Notes under the pieces: model-generated
Told to the model about the DNA's origin: nothing
What the model saw: only the letters and a program-made list of their open reading frames with translations
The model's database searches: none
Source: Massilia sp. NR 4-1
GTDB taxonomy: Bacteria > Pseudomonadota > Gammaproteobacteria > Burkholderiales > Burkholderiaceae_D
Direction of reading: 5' to 3'
Assembly (NCBI RefSeq): GCF_001191005.1
Contig: NZ_CP012201.1
Span: forward strand, 868,001-932,000
Length of the DNA stretch: 64,000 nucleotides
Position numbers and translations under genes: made by a program
In this document: piece by piece, positions 7,519 through 17,100 of the stretch
Layout of the letters: the number at the start of each line of letters is the position of its first letter
Position numbering within the stretch: position 1 is the stretch's first letter

Positions 7519-8031
7519 ATGCGCAAATTCATAAAATCCTTCGTTACTGCTATCTATCTCGCCACTTTCGCCGCCATGTCGCCTGTTATAGCCGCAGACC
7601 AAAATACCGACTGGGAAGCACAGGTTAAAAAAGCTGACGATACCTACTGGCACGACTTTAATTTCTCACATTCCACTGCATTGAAGGCCCATCTCACCAG
7701 CGATGTCGAGTTCTATCATGATCTTGGCGGCTCGATAATAGGGTATGAAGCATTGGCCAAAGTCAACGCCGGAATGGATGGCGCCAAGAACCGAGGTCGC
7801 CGTATGGTTGTTCCTGAAACTCTCCGCATACTTCCATTGCGCAAGGGAAAAGACATTTATGGCGCCCTAGTCATGGGTGAGCATGATTTCTTTAGTACTG
7901 AGTCGGGAAAAGTGGTGAAGAGAACGTTGAGGGCCTCTTTCACTCACCTCATGTTGCTCCAGGACGGTGCTTGGAAAATAGCGCGTATATATAGTTATGA
8001 ACACAAACCGGTAACTGATGCGGATAAGTAA
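7519..8031 (+). CDS. Exported SnoaL/NTF2-like (DUF4440-type) protein
   Basis: This encodes 170 residues with a clear signal peptide (MRKFIKSFVTAIYLATFAAM, cleavage near VIAADQ). The mature part has the cone-shaped NTF2-like layout: an N-terminal helix (WEAQVKKADDTYWHDF), a strand with DVEFYHDLGGSIIGYE, and final strands RTLRASFTHLMLLQDGAWKIARIYSYEH. Such domains bind small ligands or serve as scaffolds, and no catalytic residue set can be assigned. It stands alone. A weak hairpin followed by T-residues lies just after it (about 8034-8066) and could act as a terminator. Confidence 0.7.
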   Translation: MRKFIKSFVTAIYLATFAAMSPVIAADQNTDWEAQVKKADDTYWHDFNFSHSTALKAHLTSDVEFYHDLGGSIIGYEALAKVNAGMDGAKNRGRRMVVPETLRILPLRKGKDIYGALVMGEHDFFSTESGKVVKRTLRASFTHLMLLQDGAWKIARIYSYEHKPVTDADK

Positions 8032-8249
8032 GCCTAAATCGGAAGAGATCGGATTGGTTAGGTTTTCACCAGCCAATTAATCGGGCAATTGATCAGAGCA
8101 AAGGTCTGTTCAGGGGCGTGAGCATCAATTCACCGCATTCAAAATATTTAGAGTGCGCTACTTCCGCTTTGGGGCGGCTGTCGCCGGTGACCAGACATCA
8201 CGTGTTAGCTCAAGCTTAAGCCAGTACAGCTTAGTCTGAGATGCCAAAG

Positions 8250-8486
8250 TCATGTAATCGAAGCCCGCTCAACAAGCGTCATCTCCGCTTCCGGTTGCGT
8301 GTAGTGAATTAATCCGTATTTGGAAAATTTGAGCATTACCCCGTGCTTAAGATAATCCCAATCGCTTTTGGGATACTCGGGCAGGTATTCATCAGTATCG
8401 ATTGAGCAGACGACTACGCCTTCGGCACCGTCGCTAAGCTTCACTCTATCGCCTAAGCGCACTTCCTGTCCGCCGGGGTAGCGCAT
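8250..8486 (-). CDS. Putative immunity protein next to an orphan Rhs toxin tip
   Basis: This encodes 78 residues from the ATG at 8486, preceded by GAGGAG eight bases upstream. A TTG at 8501 would lengthen it but lacks a better ribosome site. The protein starts MRYPGGQEVRLGDRVKL and continues DGAEGVVVCSIDTDEY, WDYLKHGVMLKF and YGLIHYTQPE. This is a small beta-rich, SH3-like pattern that I associate with proteins encoded directly behind polymorphic toxin ends. It lies immediately downstream of, and on the same strand as, the toxin-tip frame at 8498-8755. The immunity role is inferred from this arrangement. Confidence 0.6.
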   Translation of the reverse strand: MRYPGGQEVRLGDRVKLSDGAEGVVVCSIDTDEYLPEYPKSDWDYLKHGVMLKFSKYGLIHYTQPEAEMTLVERASIT

Positions 8487-8497
8487 TGTCGCACTCC

Positions 8498-8755
8498 TCA
8501 ATTTACAAACGGCTCAATAGGTATTGCTTCAGCGGGCAGGGCCGCAGAAGCCACCGCTCCAACTGCTTGCCAGAAGCATTGGCAATTTTTCGGATTTTGG
8601 TTGGCCTTATAGATATTGTAGTGCGGCCCTGTGATTCCGTGAGGATGCTTGCCGGCCAACGGAGTGTCAATTGGACGGTAAGCGATGGCGCCCGTTTGCA
8701 CGAGCTTTCCGCTTACCTTTTTGAGGGAGGGGAGGGCACAGCGCTCCGGCCTCAA
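8498..8755 (-). pseudogene. Orphan C-terminal tip of an Rhs-type polymorphic toxin
   Basis: This 85-codon frame has a C-terminal part that reads like the extreme end of Rhs/polymorphic toxins (KVSGKLVQTGAIAYRPIDTP, then LAGKHPHGITGPHYNIYKAN and QCFWQAVGAV). The GPHYNIYKANQNP pattern is familiar from the last residues of secreted toxins. No Rhs core, repeat or secretion domain precedes it. Its nominal ATG overlaps the end of ppsR, so it is probably a displaced toxin fragment left by recombination rather than an expressed protein, although it could be translated. The putative immunity gene follows at once. Family assignment is from memory of related sequences and needs a search. Confidence 0.55.
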
Positions 8756-9600
8756 TACTCTCGGCGATCCGGCTTGATCTCTTGCAGGATGGTGGTGGAG
8801 ATTTCCTCGATCGACTTGGTGGTCGAGGAAAGCCAGCGGATGCCTTCGCGCTTCATCATCATTTCCGCTTCGTTGACCTCGTAGCGGCAGTTTTCGATGG
8901 AGGCGTACTTGCTGCCCGCGCGGCGTTCATTGCGGATTTCGCTCAGGCGCTCGGGCGTGATGCTCAGGCCGAAAATCTTGGATTTGTACTCGTACAGCGA
9001 GGAGGGCAGCTTGCCGCGCTCGAAATCGTCGGGGATCAGCGGGTAGTTGGCGGCCTTGATCCCGTACTGCATGGCCAGATACAGGCTGGTCGGGGTCTTG
9101 CCCGAGCGCGAGACGCCCACCAGGATCACGTCGGCCGAGGTCAGGTTCTTGTGCGACTGGCCGTCGTCGTGCGCCAGCGAGAAGTTGATGGCCTCGATGC
9201 GGTTCTTGTATTCCTCGCTATCGACAATATTGTGGGAACGTCCGATGGTGTGGGTCGATTTCACGCCCAGTTCCTGCTCCAGCGGCGCCACAAAGGTCTG
9301 GATCAGGTCCATATGCATGCCGTTGCACTGGCGGATCACGTTCGACAGCTCGGTTTTGACCAGGGTCGAGAAAATGATCGGGCGCTGGCCGTCGGCAGCC
9401 GCCACCTCGTTGATCTTGCGCGCCGCCTCGTAAGCCTTGTCCAGCGTGTCGATAAACGGCAGGCGGATCTGGCGGAAGCGCAGGTCGAACTGGGTCAGGA
9501 CGGAATGGCCAAAGGTTTCTGCCGTGATGCCGGTACCATCGGAGACGAAAAACACGGTACGGGCCGACGCTGGCAGGGTGGAACGTTGCTCAAAAGTCAT
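8752..9600 (-). CDS. ppsR: Phosphoenolpyruvate synthase regulatory protein (kinase/pyrophosphorylase)
   Basis: This encodes 282 residues, the usual length. The protein has the family opening VFFVSDGTGITAETFGHSVL, the P-loop GVSRSGKTPTS (from about residue 163) and the segment YPLIPDDFERGKLP. It belongs to the DUF299 family, which inactivates PEP synthase by ADP-dependent phosphorylation of a threonine near the catalytic histidine. The same protein reactivates the synthase by Pi-dependent pyrophosphorolysis. It is divergent from its target ppsA, with 158 bases between the starts. Its 3' end abuts the orphan toxin tip, which suggests an insertion or recombination boundary there. Confidence 0.95.
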   Translation of the reverse strand: MTFEQRSTLPASARTVFFVSDGTGITAETFGHSVLTQFDLRFRQIRLPFIDTLDKAYEAARKINEVAAADGQRPIIFSTLVKTELSNVIRQCNGMHMDLIQTFVAPLEQELGVKSTHTIGRSHNIVDSEEYKNRIEAINFSLAHDDGQSHKNLTSADVILVGVSRSGKTPTSLYLAMQYGIKAANYPLIPDDFERGKLPSSLYEYKSKIFGLSITPERLSEIRNERRAGSKYASIENCRYEVNEAEMMMKREGIRWLSSTTKSIEEISTTILQEIKPDRREY

Positions 9601-9758
9601 TAGTGTGGTGTGGGTAAGTATTGTGAATCGTCAATTTGCGCCGCAGGCTGTAGAATGTCAGGCAACAGTAGGATTGTGCTGCACGACACCAAGAATAACA
9701 AGCAAGAATATGTCTGCATGCCTGCGCAAAGATTTCTATCATCAGTAAAGGTGTCATT

Positions 9759-12185
9759 ATGACTAACGCAGCATTGAAGGACCAGGGAGGCGGGGCCGTG
9801 TACGTGGCCTCGTTCGAACACCTGCGCATGACGGATGTTGAGTCCGTCGGCGGCAAAAACGCCTCGCTGGGCGAGATGATCAGCCAGCTGGCGGGCGCCG
9901 GTGTGCGCGTGCCGGGCGGCTTTGCCACCACGGCGCAAGCCTTCCGTGACTTCCTGACCCACAGCGAAGCTGGCGGCAAGCCGCTGGACCAGCGCATCGC
10001 CGAGCGTCTGGAAGGCCTGAACATCGACGACGTGCGCTCCCTGGCGCAAGCCGGCGCCGAGATCCGTCAATGGATCGTGGACACCCCGTTCCAGCCACGC
10101 CTGGAAGCCGATATCCGCGCCTTCTACGACCGTCTGGTGGCCGATTCGTCGACCGAAGTCTCCTTCGCCGTGCGTTCCTCCGCCACTGCGGAAGACCTGC
10201 CTGACGCTTCTTTCGCTGGCCAGCAGGAGACCTTCCTGAACGTGGTCGGCATCGACAACGTGCTGGACGCGATGAAGCACGTCTTCGCCTCCCTGTACAA
10301 CGACCGCGCCATCTCCTACCGCGTGCACAAGGGCTTCACCCACGCTGAAGTGGCGCTGTCGGCCGGCGTGCAGCGCATGGTGCGCTCCGATGTCGGCGCG
10401 GCCGGCGTGATGTTCACCATCGATACCGAGTCGGGCTTCAAGGATGTGGTCTTCATCACCTCCAGCTACGGCCTGGGCGAAACCGTGGTGCAGGGCGCCG
10501 TCAATCCAGACGAGTTCTACGTCCACAAGCCAATGCTGGAACAAGGCAAATCGCCTGTGATCCGCCGCAATATCGGTTCCAAGCTGATCAAGATGGAATT
10601 CACCAATGAGGCCAAGGCTGGCCGTTCGGTGAAAACCGTGGACGTGCCGATCGAGCTGCGTAACCGTTACTCGTTGAACGATGCCGAGATCGTGGAACTG
10701 GCCAAATACGCTGTCATCATCGAGCGCCACTACGGCCGTCCGATGGACATCGAGTGGGGCAAGGATGGCCGCGACGGCAAGCTGTATATTCTGCAGGCCC
10801 GTCCCGAGACCGTGAAATCGCAGCAGAAAGCGACCGATGCGCAGCAGCGCTTCAAGCTGAAATCGACCGGTACCGTGCTGACCTCGGGCCGTGCGATCGG
10901 CCAGAAGATCGGCGCCGGCCCTGTGCGCGTGATCCACGATCCGTCCGAAATGGAGCGGGTGCAGCCAGGCGACGTGCTGGTGGCCGATATGACCGACCCG
11001 AACTGGGAGCCGGTGATGAAGCGCGCTTCCGCCATCGTGACCAACCGTGGCGGCCGTACTTGCCACGCCGCGATCATCGCGCGTGAACTGGGCGTGCCGG
11101 CGGTGGTGGGCTGCGGTGATGCTACCGAATTGCTGAAAGACGGTACCTTCGTCACCGTGTCCTGCGCCGAAGGCGATGAGGGCAAGATCTACGACGGCCT
11201 GCTGGAAACCGAAGTGTCGGAAGTCTCGCGCGGCGAGCTGCCGGAACTGAAGACCAAGATCATGCTGAACGTGGGTAACCCGCAGCTGGCCTTCGACTTC
11301 CAGTCGGTGCCGAACGCCGGTGTGGGCCTGGCCCGCCTGGAGTTCATCATCAATAACAATATTGGTGTGCACCCGAAAGCGATCCTGGAATACCCGAACA
11401 TCGACGCCGACCTGAAAAAGGCCGTGGAGTCGGTGGCGCGCGGCCACGCTTCGCCGAAAGCCTTCTACGTCGACAAGCTGGCCGAAGGCGTGGCGACCAT
11501 CGCCGCCGCGTTCTGGCCGAAGAAAGTCATCGTGCGCCTGTCCGACTTCAAGTCGAACGAGTACAAGAAGCTGATCGGCGGTTCGCGCTACGAGCCGGAC
11601 GAAGAGAACCCGATGCTGGGCTTCCGCGGCGCGGCGCGCTATCTGTCGGAAGACTTCGCCGAGTCATTCGAGATGGAATGCCTGGCCATGAAGCGCGTGC
11701 GCAACGACATGGGCCTGACCAACGTCGAACTGATGGTGCCGTTCGTGCGTACCCTGGGCCAGGCCGAGAAAGTGATCGCGCTGCTGGCCAAGAACGGCTT
11801 GAAACGCGGCGAGAACGGCCTGCGCGTCATCATGATGTGCGAAGTGCCGTCCAACGCCGTGTTGGCGGAACAGTTCCTGGAACACTTCGACGGCTTCTCC
11901 ATCGGTTCCAACGACCTGACCCAGCTGACCCTGGGCCTGGACCGCGATTCCGGCATGGAGCTGCTGGCGGCCGACTTCGACGAGCGCGATCCGGCGGTGC
12001 AGGCGCTGCTGAGCATGGCCATCCAGGCTTGCCGCAAACACGGCAAGTACATCGGCATCTGCGGCCAAGGTCCATCCGACCATCCGGAACTGGCTGTGTG
12101 GCTGATGCAGCAAGGGATCGAGTCGATGTCGCTGAATCCGGACTCGGTAATCGACACCTGGCAGAAACTCGCCGAACTGCAGTAA
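9759..12185 (+). CDS. ppsA: Phosphoenolpyruvate synthase (pyruvate, water dikinase)
   Basis: This encodes 808 residues. It converts pyruvate + ATP + water to PEP + AMP + Pi in gluconeogenesis. Domains in order are an N-terminal ATP-grasp/PPDK-type nucleotide domain (residues about 20-355; GGKNASLGEMI, FAVRSSATAEDLPDASFAGQQ), a swivelling phosphohistidine domain with the motif TNRGGRTCHAAIIAREL (His436), and a C-terminal PEP-binding TIM barrel. The barrel carries GVGLARLEFI, GSNDLTQLTLGLDRDS and the catalytic cysteine in GICGQGPSDHPE (Cys768). A threonine (GGRT) two residues before the histidine is the expected PpsR target. The divergent ppsR supports the assignment, and a strong terminator follows. 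Confidence 0.97.
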   Translation: MTNAALKDQGGGAVYVASFEHLRMTDVESVGGKNASLGEMISQLAGAGVRVPGGFATTAQAFRDFLTHSEAGGKPLDQRIAERLEGLNIDDVRSLAQAGAEIRQWIVDTPFQPRLEADIRAFYDRLVADSSTEVSFAVRSSATAEDLPDASFAGQQETFLNVVGIDNVLDAMKHVFASLYNDRAISYRVHKGFTHAEVALSAGVQRMVRSDVGAAGVMFTIDTESGFKDVVFITSSYGLGETVVQGAVNPDEFYVHKPMLEQGKSPVIRRNIGSKLIKMEFTNEAKAGRSVKTVDVPIELRNRYSLNDAEIVELAKYAVIIERHYGRPMDIEWGKDGRDGKLYILQARPETVKSQQKATDAQQRFKLKSTGTVLTSGRAIGQKIGAGPVRVIHDPSEMERVQPGDVLVADMTDPNWEPVMKRASAIVTNRGGRTCHAAIIARELGVPAVVGCGDATELLKDGTFVTVSCAEGDEGKIYDGLLETEVSEVSRGELPELKTKIMLNVGNPQLAFDFQSVPNAGVGLARLEFIINNNIGVHPKAILEYPNIDADLKKAVESVARGHASPKAFYVDKLAEGVATIAAAFWPKKVIVRLSDFKSNEYKKLIGGSRYEPDEENPMLGFRGAARYLSEDFAESFEMECLAMKRVRNDMGLTNVELMVPFVRTLGQAEKVIALLAKNGLKRGENGLRVIMMCEVPSNAVLAEQFLEHFDGFSIGSNDLTQLTLGLDRDSGMELLAADFDERDPAVQALLSMAIQACRKHGKYIGICGQGPSDHPELAVWLMQQGIESMSLNPDSVIDTWQKLAELQ

Positions 12186-12205
12186 GCAGTTAGCGCTTCT
12201 CCCCC

Positions 12206-12236
12206 AAAAACCCGCTGCCTCGGCAGCGGGTTTTTT
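12206..12236 (+). terminator. Rho-independent terminator after ppsA
   Basis: A GC-rich stem pairs CCCGCTGC with GCAGCGGG, extended by an A-run before and a T-run after (TTTTTT). It lies 20 bases past the ppsA stop codon and separates ppsA from the NRPS cluster. Confidence 0.92.
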
Positions 12237-12751
12237 ATTAATTGTTTCAAATAAACAACGAAATCCAGCTTGCTTTTGCAGTTTGGATACACAGTTTTTA
12301 TTTTTGTATCTTTTTCCTTGTGACAATTTTGGCATGCAATGTAATATCGGCATGAATATCTTTTTGATATTTGCTGCCGACCGGCTGCGTATCAGAACCG
12401 GCGTTCACCGGCGCCGCTTGCAGTAAGCACTTTTATCAATTGTTGCTGAATTGTTGGGATACATTGTGGTTTTTGTTGCAGACAAAAAAATGGCGCCGCC
12501 GCGTGCGGCTCACCGTTCGGGCAAGAGCGCGCCACCCGGTTTCCGGGGCGTCATCCATTCCATGCCGGCGCCTGCCAGCGCCTTTGCCGTCCCTCCCTGG
12601 CACCTGCCAGTGCCAGGGCGCAAGCAGCCAGCCGCCGTCGCCAGCACCCTGCGCTTTGCCGCGATTCAGCAATGAACCCGTAATAACGGGAATTGTCTTT
12701 TTAAAAACAATCGGCATCATACATTGAACTTGTCTCTCAAGGAGAAGGTAA
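12237..12751. other. Leader/control region of the NRPS cluster, about 515 bases
   Basis: There is no convincing gene here. The first part is AT-rich, with a possible sigma-70 promoter TTGCAG (12276-12281), 17 bases, TATTTT (12299-12304). The later part is GC-rich and holds a perfect 9-bp-arm inverted repeat at 12595-12618 and a short hairpin CCCGTAATAACGGG at 12677-12690. Next come an A/T-rich dyad around 12692-12711 and the exporter's AAGGAGAAGG ribosome site. A long leader suggests regulated transcription of the cluster. Confidence 0.5.
12595..12618. promoter_or_regulatory. Perfect inverted repeat upstream of the NRPS operon
   Basis: The arms CCCTGGCAC and GTGCCAGGG flank six bases (CTGCCA). 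It lies about 135 bases before the exporter start. It could be an operator for a dimeric regulator or a leader hairpin. It resembles lux-box-type dyads only loosely, because the CT/AG spacing differs from the usual N12. Confidence 0.35.
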
Positions 12752-14044
12752 TTGTTATCCAGTTTGAATAGCATTCCGCGCGGCCCGCTGCTGCTTATCG
12801 TCGCCCGCTTTGCCAGTGCCCTGGGATCGGCCCTTACTGGCTTTGGACTCAATGTCTGGGTCTTCCGCGAGACTGGCTCGTATGCGATCTTTGCGGCGCT
12901 GGCTGTGGCGGCGGCTTTGCCGGCGCTGTTGTTCGCCCCCGTTGCGGGGGTGCTGGTGGACCGCTTTGCGCGCAAGCGCCTGCTGATTGTCTGTGAACTG
13001 CTGGCGGCGGCCACGGTGGGCGGCGTGGCGGCGGCCAGCGCGGCTGGATTGCTGAATCCTTATCTGGTCGGCGCCGCCAGCGTGTCGCTGGCGCTGCTGT
13101 CCACACTGAGCTGGCCGGCGACGATGGCGGCGGTGGCGGAACTGACGCCGCCGGCGCAACGCGCCGCCGTGAACGGTCTGGCCGAAGCCTTGGGCGGCGG
13201 CGTGCAGATCCTGAATCCGGTACTGGGTGCGGCGCTGTTTACGCTGGTCGGCATTGCCGGTATCGCCTTGCTGGACCTGTTCTCCTACGCCGTATGCGCG
13301 CTCTTGATCGCGGCCATCGCCTTCCCTGCACGCACGCCGCAGGCGCCGGTGTCCGGCGGCTCGGCGCTGGTGCGCTTCTGGCGCGAAGCCGTCGCCGGTT
13401 TCCAGTGGGTGGCCGGCCGGCGCGATCTGGCGGCGCTGCTGCTGTTCTTCGCCATCATTAATATCGGCTGCTCGATTTTCGCCGTCACCTTGACGCCGTA
13501 TCTGCTGTCCTTCACTTCGGCCGAGACGCTGGGCTGGTGCATGGGCCTGAGCGGCGCCGGCATCGTGGCCGGCGGCAGCCTGTTCTCGCTGACGGGCGGC
13601 TTGAAACGCCACGAACATGGCGTCCTGCTGGGTGGCGTGCTGGCCGGCGCCTGCATGCTGCTGTTCGGGGTGCTGCGCACGCCGGCGGCGCTGCTGGCCT
13701 GCTCCTTCTGCTATGGCCTGGCAACGCCGCTGATGAATGCCTCAAGCCAGACCATCTGGCAAGCCGAGGTGCCGCCGGCCATCCAGGGCCGCGTCTTCGC
13801 CATCCGCAAAATGATCGCCTGGGGCTTGAATCCCTTGGCCATCCTGCTGTCGGTGCCGCTGGCGGCCGGTCTGTTCCAGCCCATGCTGGGCCAGGGACTG
13901 CCAGTGCGCCTGTGGGGCGACGGCGCAGCCGGCCCGCTGGGCATGATGACCAGCGCCTGCGGCCTGCTTTGCCTGCTGTGGTCACTCATGGTTCTGCTGC
14001 TGGGTAAGCTGAAGATAGAACAGCGCATCCCCGACCCCGTCTGA
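12752..14044 (+). CDS. MFS transporter, probable exporter of the NRPS product
   Basis: This encodes 430 residues from a TTG start at 12752, chosen because AAGGAGAAGG sits directly upstream. About eleven or twelve hydrophobic helices are visible. The first contains PLLLIVARFASALGSALTGF. The MFS loop 2-3 signature appears as GVLVDRFARKRLLIVCE, and a second-half counterpart is weaker. It resembles the MFS_3/EntS and macrolide-efflux branch, whose members export siderophores and peptide-like compounds by proton antiport. It is the first gene before the three NRPS genes on the same strand (104 bases to NRPS 1), so export of, or self-resistance to, the peptide product is the natural role. The substrate is inferred only from position. 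Confidence 0.85.
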   Translation: MLSSLNSIPRGPLLLIVARFASALGSALTGFGLNVWVFRETGSYAIFAALAVAAALPALLFAPVAGVLVDRFARKRLLIVCELLAAATVGGVAAASAAGLLNPYLVGAASVSLALLSTLSWPATMAAVAELTPPAQRAAVNGLAEALGGGVQILNPVLGAALFTLVGIAGIALLDLFSYAVCALLIAAIAFPARTPQAPVSGGSALVRFWREAVAGFQWVAGRRDLAALLLFFAIINIGCSIFAVTLTPYLLSFTSAETLGWCMGLSGAGIVAGGSLFSLTGGLKRHEHGVLLGGVLAGACMLLFGVLRTPAALLACSFCYGLATPLMNASSQTIWQAEVPPAIQGRVFAIRKMIAWGLNPLAILLSVPLAAGLFQPMLGQGLPVRLWGDGAAGPLGMMTSACGLLCLLWSLMVLLLGKLKIEQRIPDPV

Positions 14045-14148
14045 TCATCCGGCGCGCGGCCGAGCGCCGCCGCCTTTTCCCTTTCTTGACCTATCGAGCT
14101 TCGGCTTGAGGCCGGCCTGCACGCCTGCGATCCGGCCGTTAACGAAAA

Positions 14149-17100
14149 ATGAGGTGTTCCATGCAGTTGGCTGAAACCGGAAAAACCATGCACCAGCTCT
14201 TCCTTGAGCAGGTGGCCTTGCATCCGCAGCGTCCCGCCGTCGAATGCGATGGGCAGGTCTGGACCTATGCGGAGTTGCAGCAACTCGCGCAGCGCCATGC
14301 CGCCGCGCTGGCCCGCCTTGGCGCGCCGGCCGGCTGTCTGGTGGCGCTGGCCATGGAACGCGGTGCAGATCTGGTGGCGGCCGTGCTGGGCGTGCAGATG
14401 GCGGGTGCCGTGTGCCTGCCTTTCGATGCAGCCGCACCGGCCGCGCGCATTGCCGCGCTATGCGAAGACGCGCAGCCGTTTGCCTGCATCGGCGACGCGG
14501 CGGCGGATTCCGCGCTGCGCGCCGGTCTGCCTGTCGATGTGCATTGGCTGGCTTCCACGCCGGACGCGGAGCCGCAGGCATGGGCCGGAAATACGCACGG
14601 CGAACTGGCTTACTGCATCTACACCTCCGGTTCCACCGGCAAGCCGAAGGGCGTGCTGGTGCCGCAATCGGGTATCGGCAATCTTGCCCAGGCACAGGCG
14701 GCCAGCTTCGGCTTGAGCAGCACCGACCGCGTGGCGCAATTCGCCTCACCGGCCTTCGATGCCTTCATGTTCGAGCTGGTGATGGCGCTGGCGCAGGGTG
14801 CGGCGCTGGTCATCGTGCCGCCCGAGAGCCGCCACGACCCGGCGCTGCTGCTGGATTTTCTGTGCCGCAGCCGGATCAGCGTCGTCACTTTGCCAACGGT
14901 GATGGCGGCCGCGCTGGCGCAACTGCCGCCGCAGCCGGAATGCGCGCTGCGCGCCGTCATTTCCGCCGGCGACGTGCTGCCGCGTGCCGCGGCGCGCGGC
15001 TGGCGCCATGCCGCGCCGCTGTTCAATGCCTATGGTCCGACGGAGGCCACGATCTGGAGCACGCTGCATCGCTGCGTCTCTGCCGGCACCGGCGAAAGCG
15101 AGCCGATTGGCCTGCCGATTCAAGGCTGCCGGATCTACCTGCTGGACGAGACGGGACAAACGGTGGCCGATGGCGTGGTGGGTGAAATCCATATCGGCGG
15201 CGCGGGCGTCGCGCAAGGCTATCTGCGGCGGCCGGAGCTGAGCCGTGCCGCCTTCCTGGCGGACCCCTTTGCCGGCGGCGCGGCCCGCATGTACCGCAGC
15301 GGCGACCTGGGACGCCGCCTGGCGGACGGCACGCTGGAATTCATGGGGCGCGTGGACCAGCAGATCAAGCTGCGCGGCTATCGTATCGAGCCGGGCGAGA
15401 TCGAGGCGGCGTTGCGCAGCCATGGCGCGGTGGCCGATGCGGTGGTGCTGCCGCGCACCCTGGCGCAAGGCGACAAGCAATTGGTGGCGCACGTGGTGGC
15501 GCGGAGCGGCGCCGAGGCCGAGGCGGGAGTGCTGCGCCGCTATCTGGCACAGCTGCTGCCGGCATATATGGTGCCGGCGCTTTTCGATTTCCTGCCGGTC
15601 TTGCCATTCAATGTCAGCGGCAAGGTGGACCGCCATCAGCTGGCGGCGCGCACGCTGCAGGGCGACAGTCAGGAAGCGGACGCTGTGCCGGCCGGCATGA
15701 GCGCGGAAGAGGGCGTGATCGCCGCCATCTGGAGCGAGACGCTGGGTGTGCAGGCGCCGGGCGTGAACGACAGTTTTTATGCCAGCGGCGGCCATTCCCT
15801 GGCGGCGGTGCAGATCGCCAACCGCATCAACCTGGCCTTCGGCATTCAGCTGGGCGGCAGCGACGTGCTGCTGGCATCGAGTATCGGCGCGCTGGCGCGG
15901 CGTGTGGTGGACAGCGCCGCGCATCAGCCGCTGCCGGCCGCATCCGCACCGGCGCAGACCTGGTTGCCGGCCTCGCTGGCGCAAAGCCAGGTGGCTTTCG
16001 TCAATGAGCTGTCCGGCCGTCCGGAAGCGTATCTGGCCCGGGCCAGTATCAGCTTTGATGGTGAACTGGATATCGCGGCGCTGGAGCATGCCCTGCAGTT
16101 GATGGTGGAGCGCCATGATATTTTCCGCAGCCGTTTCGAGCTGCGCGAGGGCCGCCTGATGCAGGCGGTGGAAACCGAGTGGCAGGTGAAGCTGGAACTG
16201 CTGGATTGCAGCGCCGACGATGATGGCGGAGCCGCCGCCACGCAGCGGGCCTTGGAAACTATGTGCGGCGAAGTGCTGGACCCAGCCGCGCTGCCGCTGG
16301 TCAGCTGGCGCCTGTTGCGCCTGGGCGCACAGCGCCATGTGCTGCTGCATGTGGAGCACCACTATGTGCATGATGGCTGGTCCTACCGTCTTTTCCTGCG
16401 CGAACTGGCGCAGCTCTATTCCCAGATCGTCGACAAGCGGCCGGTAGGCCTCGGCCAGGATGCCGTGCAGTTTGCCAGCTATTGCCTGTGGCAGCAGGAA
16501 TGGCTGCAATCGCCGCAGGCGGCGGCCATGGAGGCGCAGTGGCTGGCGCTGCTGGACGGAGCACCGGCGCCGGCGCCGCTGGCAGCGCTGACGCGTGCCG
16601 ACGGCGGCGCGCCGGACGCAGGCGGCGCGCTGATGCGCCTGCAGGTTCCGGCGGCCCTGGTGGCGGCGCTGCATGCCCGCGCCCGTGAGCTGCAACTGAC
16701 CGTCTTCCAGCTGATGTTTGGCAGCTTCGGCCTGCTGCTCTCGCGACTGGCCGGCAGCGAAGATATCGTGCTCGGCACCAGCAGTGCCAATCGCAACCGG
16801 CGTGAGTGGGAACAGCTGATCGGTATGATCGTTAATCTGGTGCCGGTCCGCCTGCGTGCGCGGCCGGAGCAGGGCATCGATGGCTTCCTGCGCGAGTCGC
16901 AGCAGGCCTTGCTGCAGGCGCTGGCTGGAGCGGAGCTGCCATTTGCCCGCATCGTGGAAGTGGTGCAGCCGGAGCCGGGCCTTGGCCAGCCGCTGGCTCA
17001 AGTCTTCTTCAGCTTCCATTCGGCCCTGACCGCCGATGTCGAATTCTCCGGCCTGCGGATTGAGGTCGCCGAAGCGCTGGCGAACCGACTGGCTAAATTC

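Noticed and set aside
12597..12616. Calling the NRPS leader dyad a lux box
   Set aside because: The CT...AG spacing is not the N12 expected of LuxR-type boxes and no luxR/luxI gene is in the window, so it is kept only as an unassigned inverted repeat.
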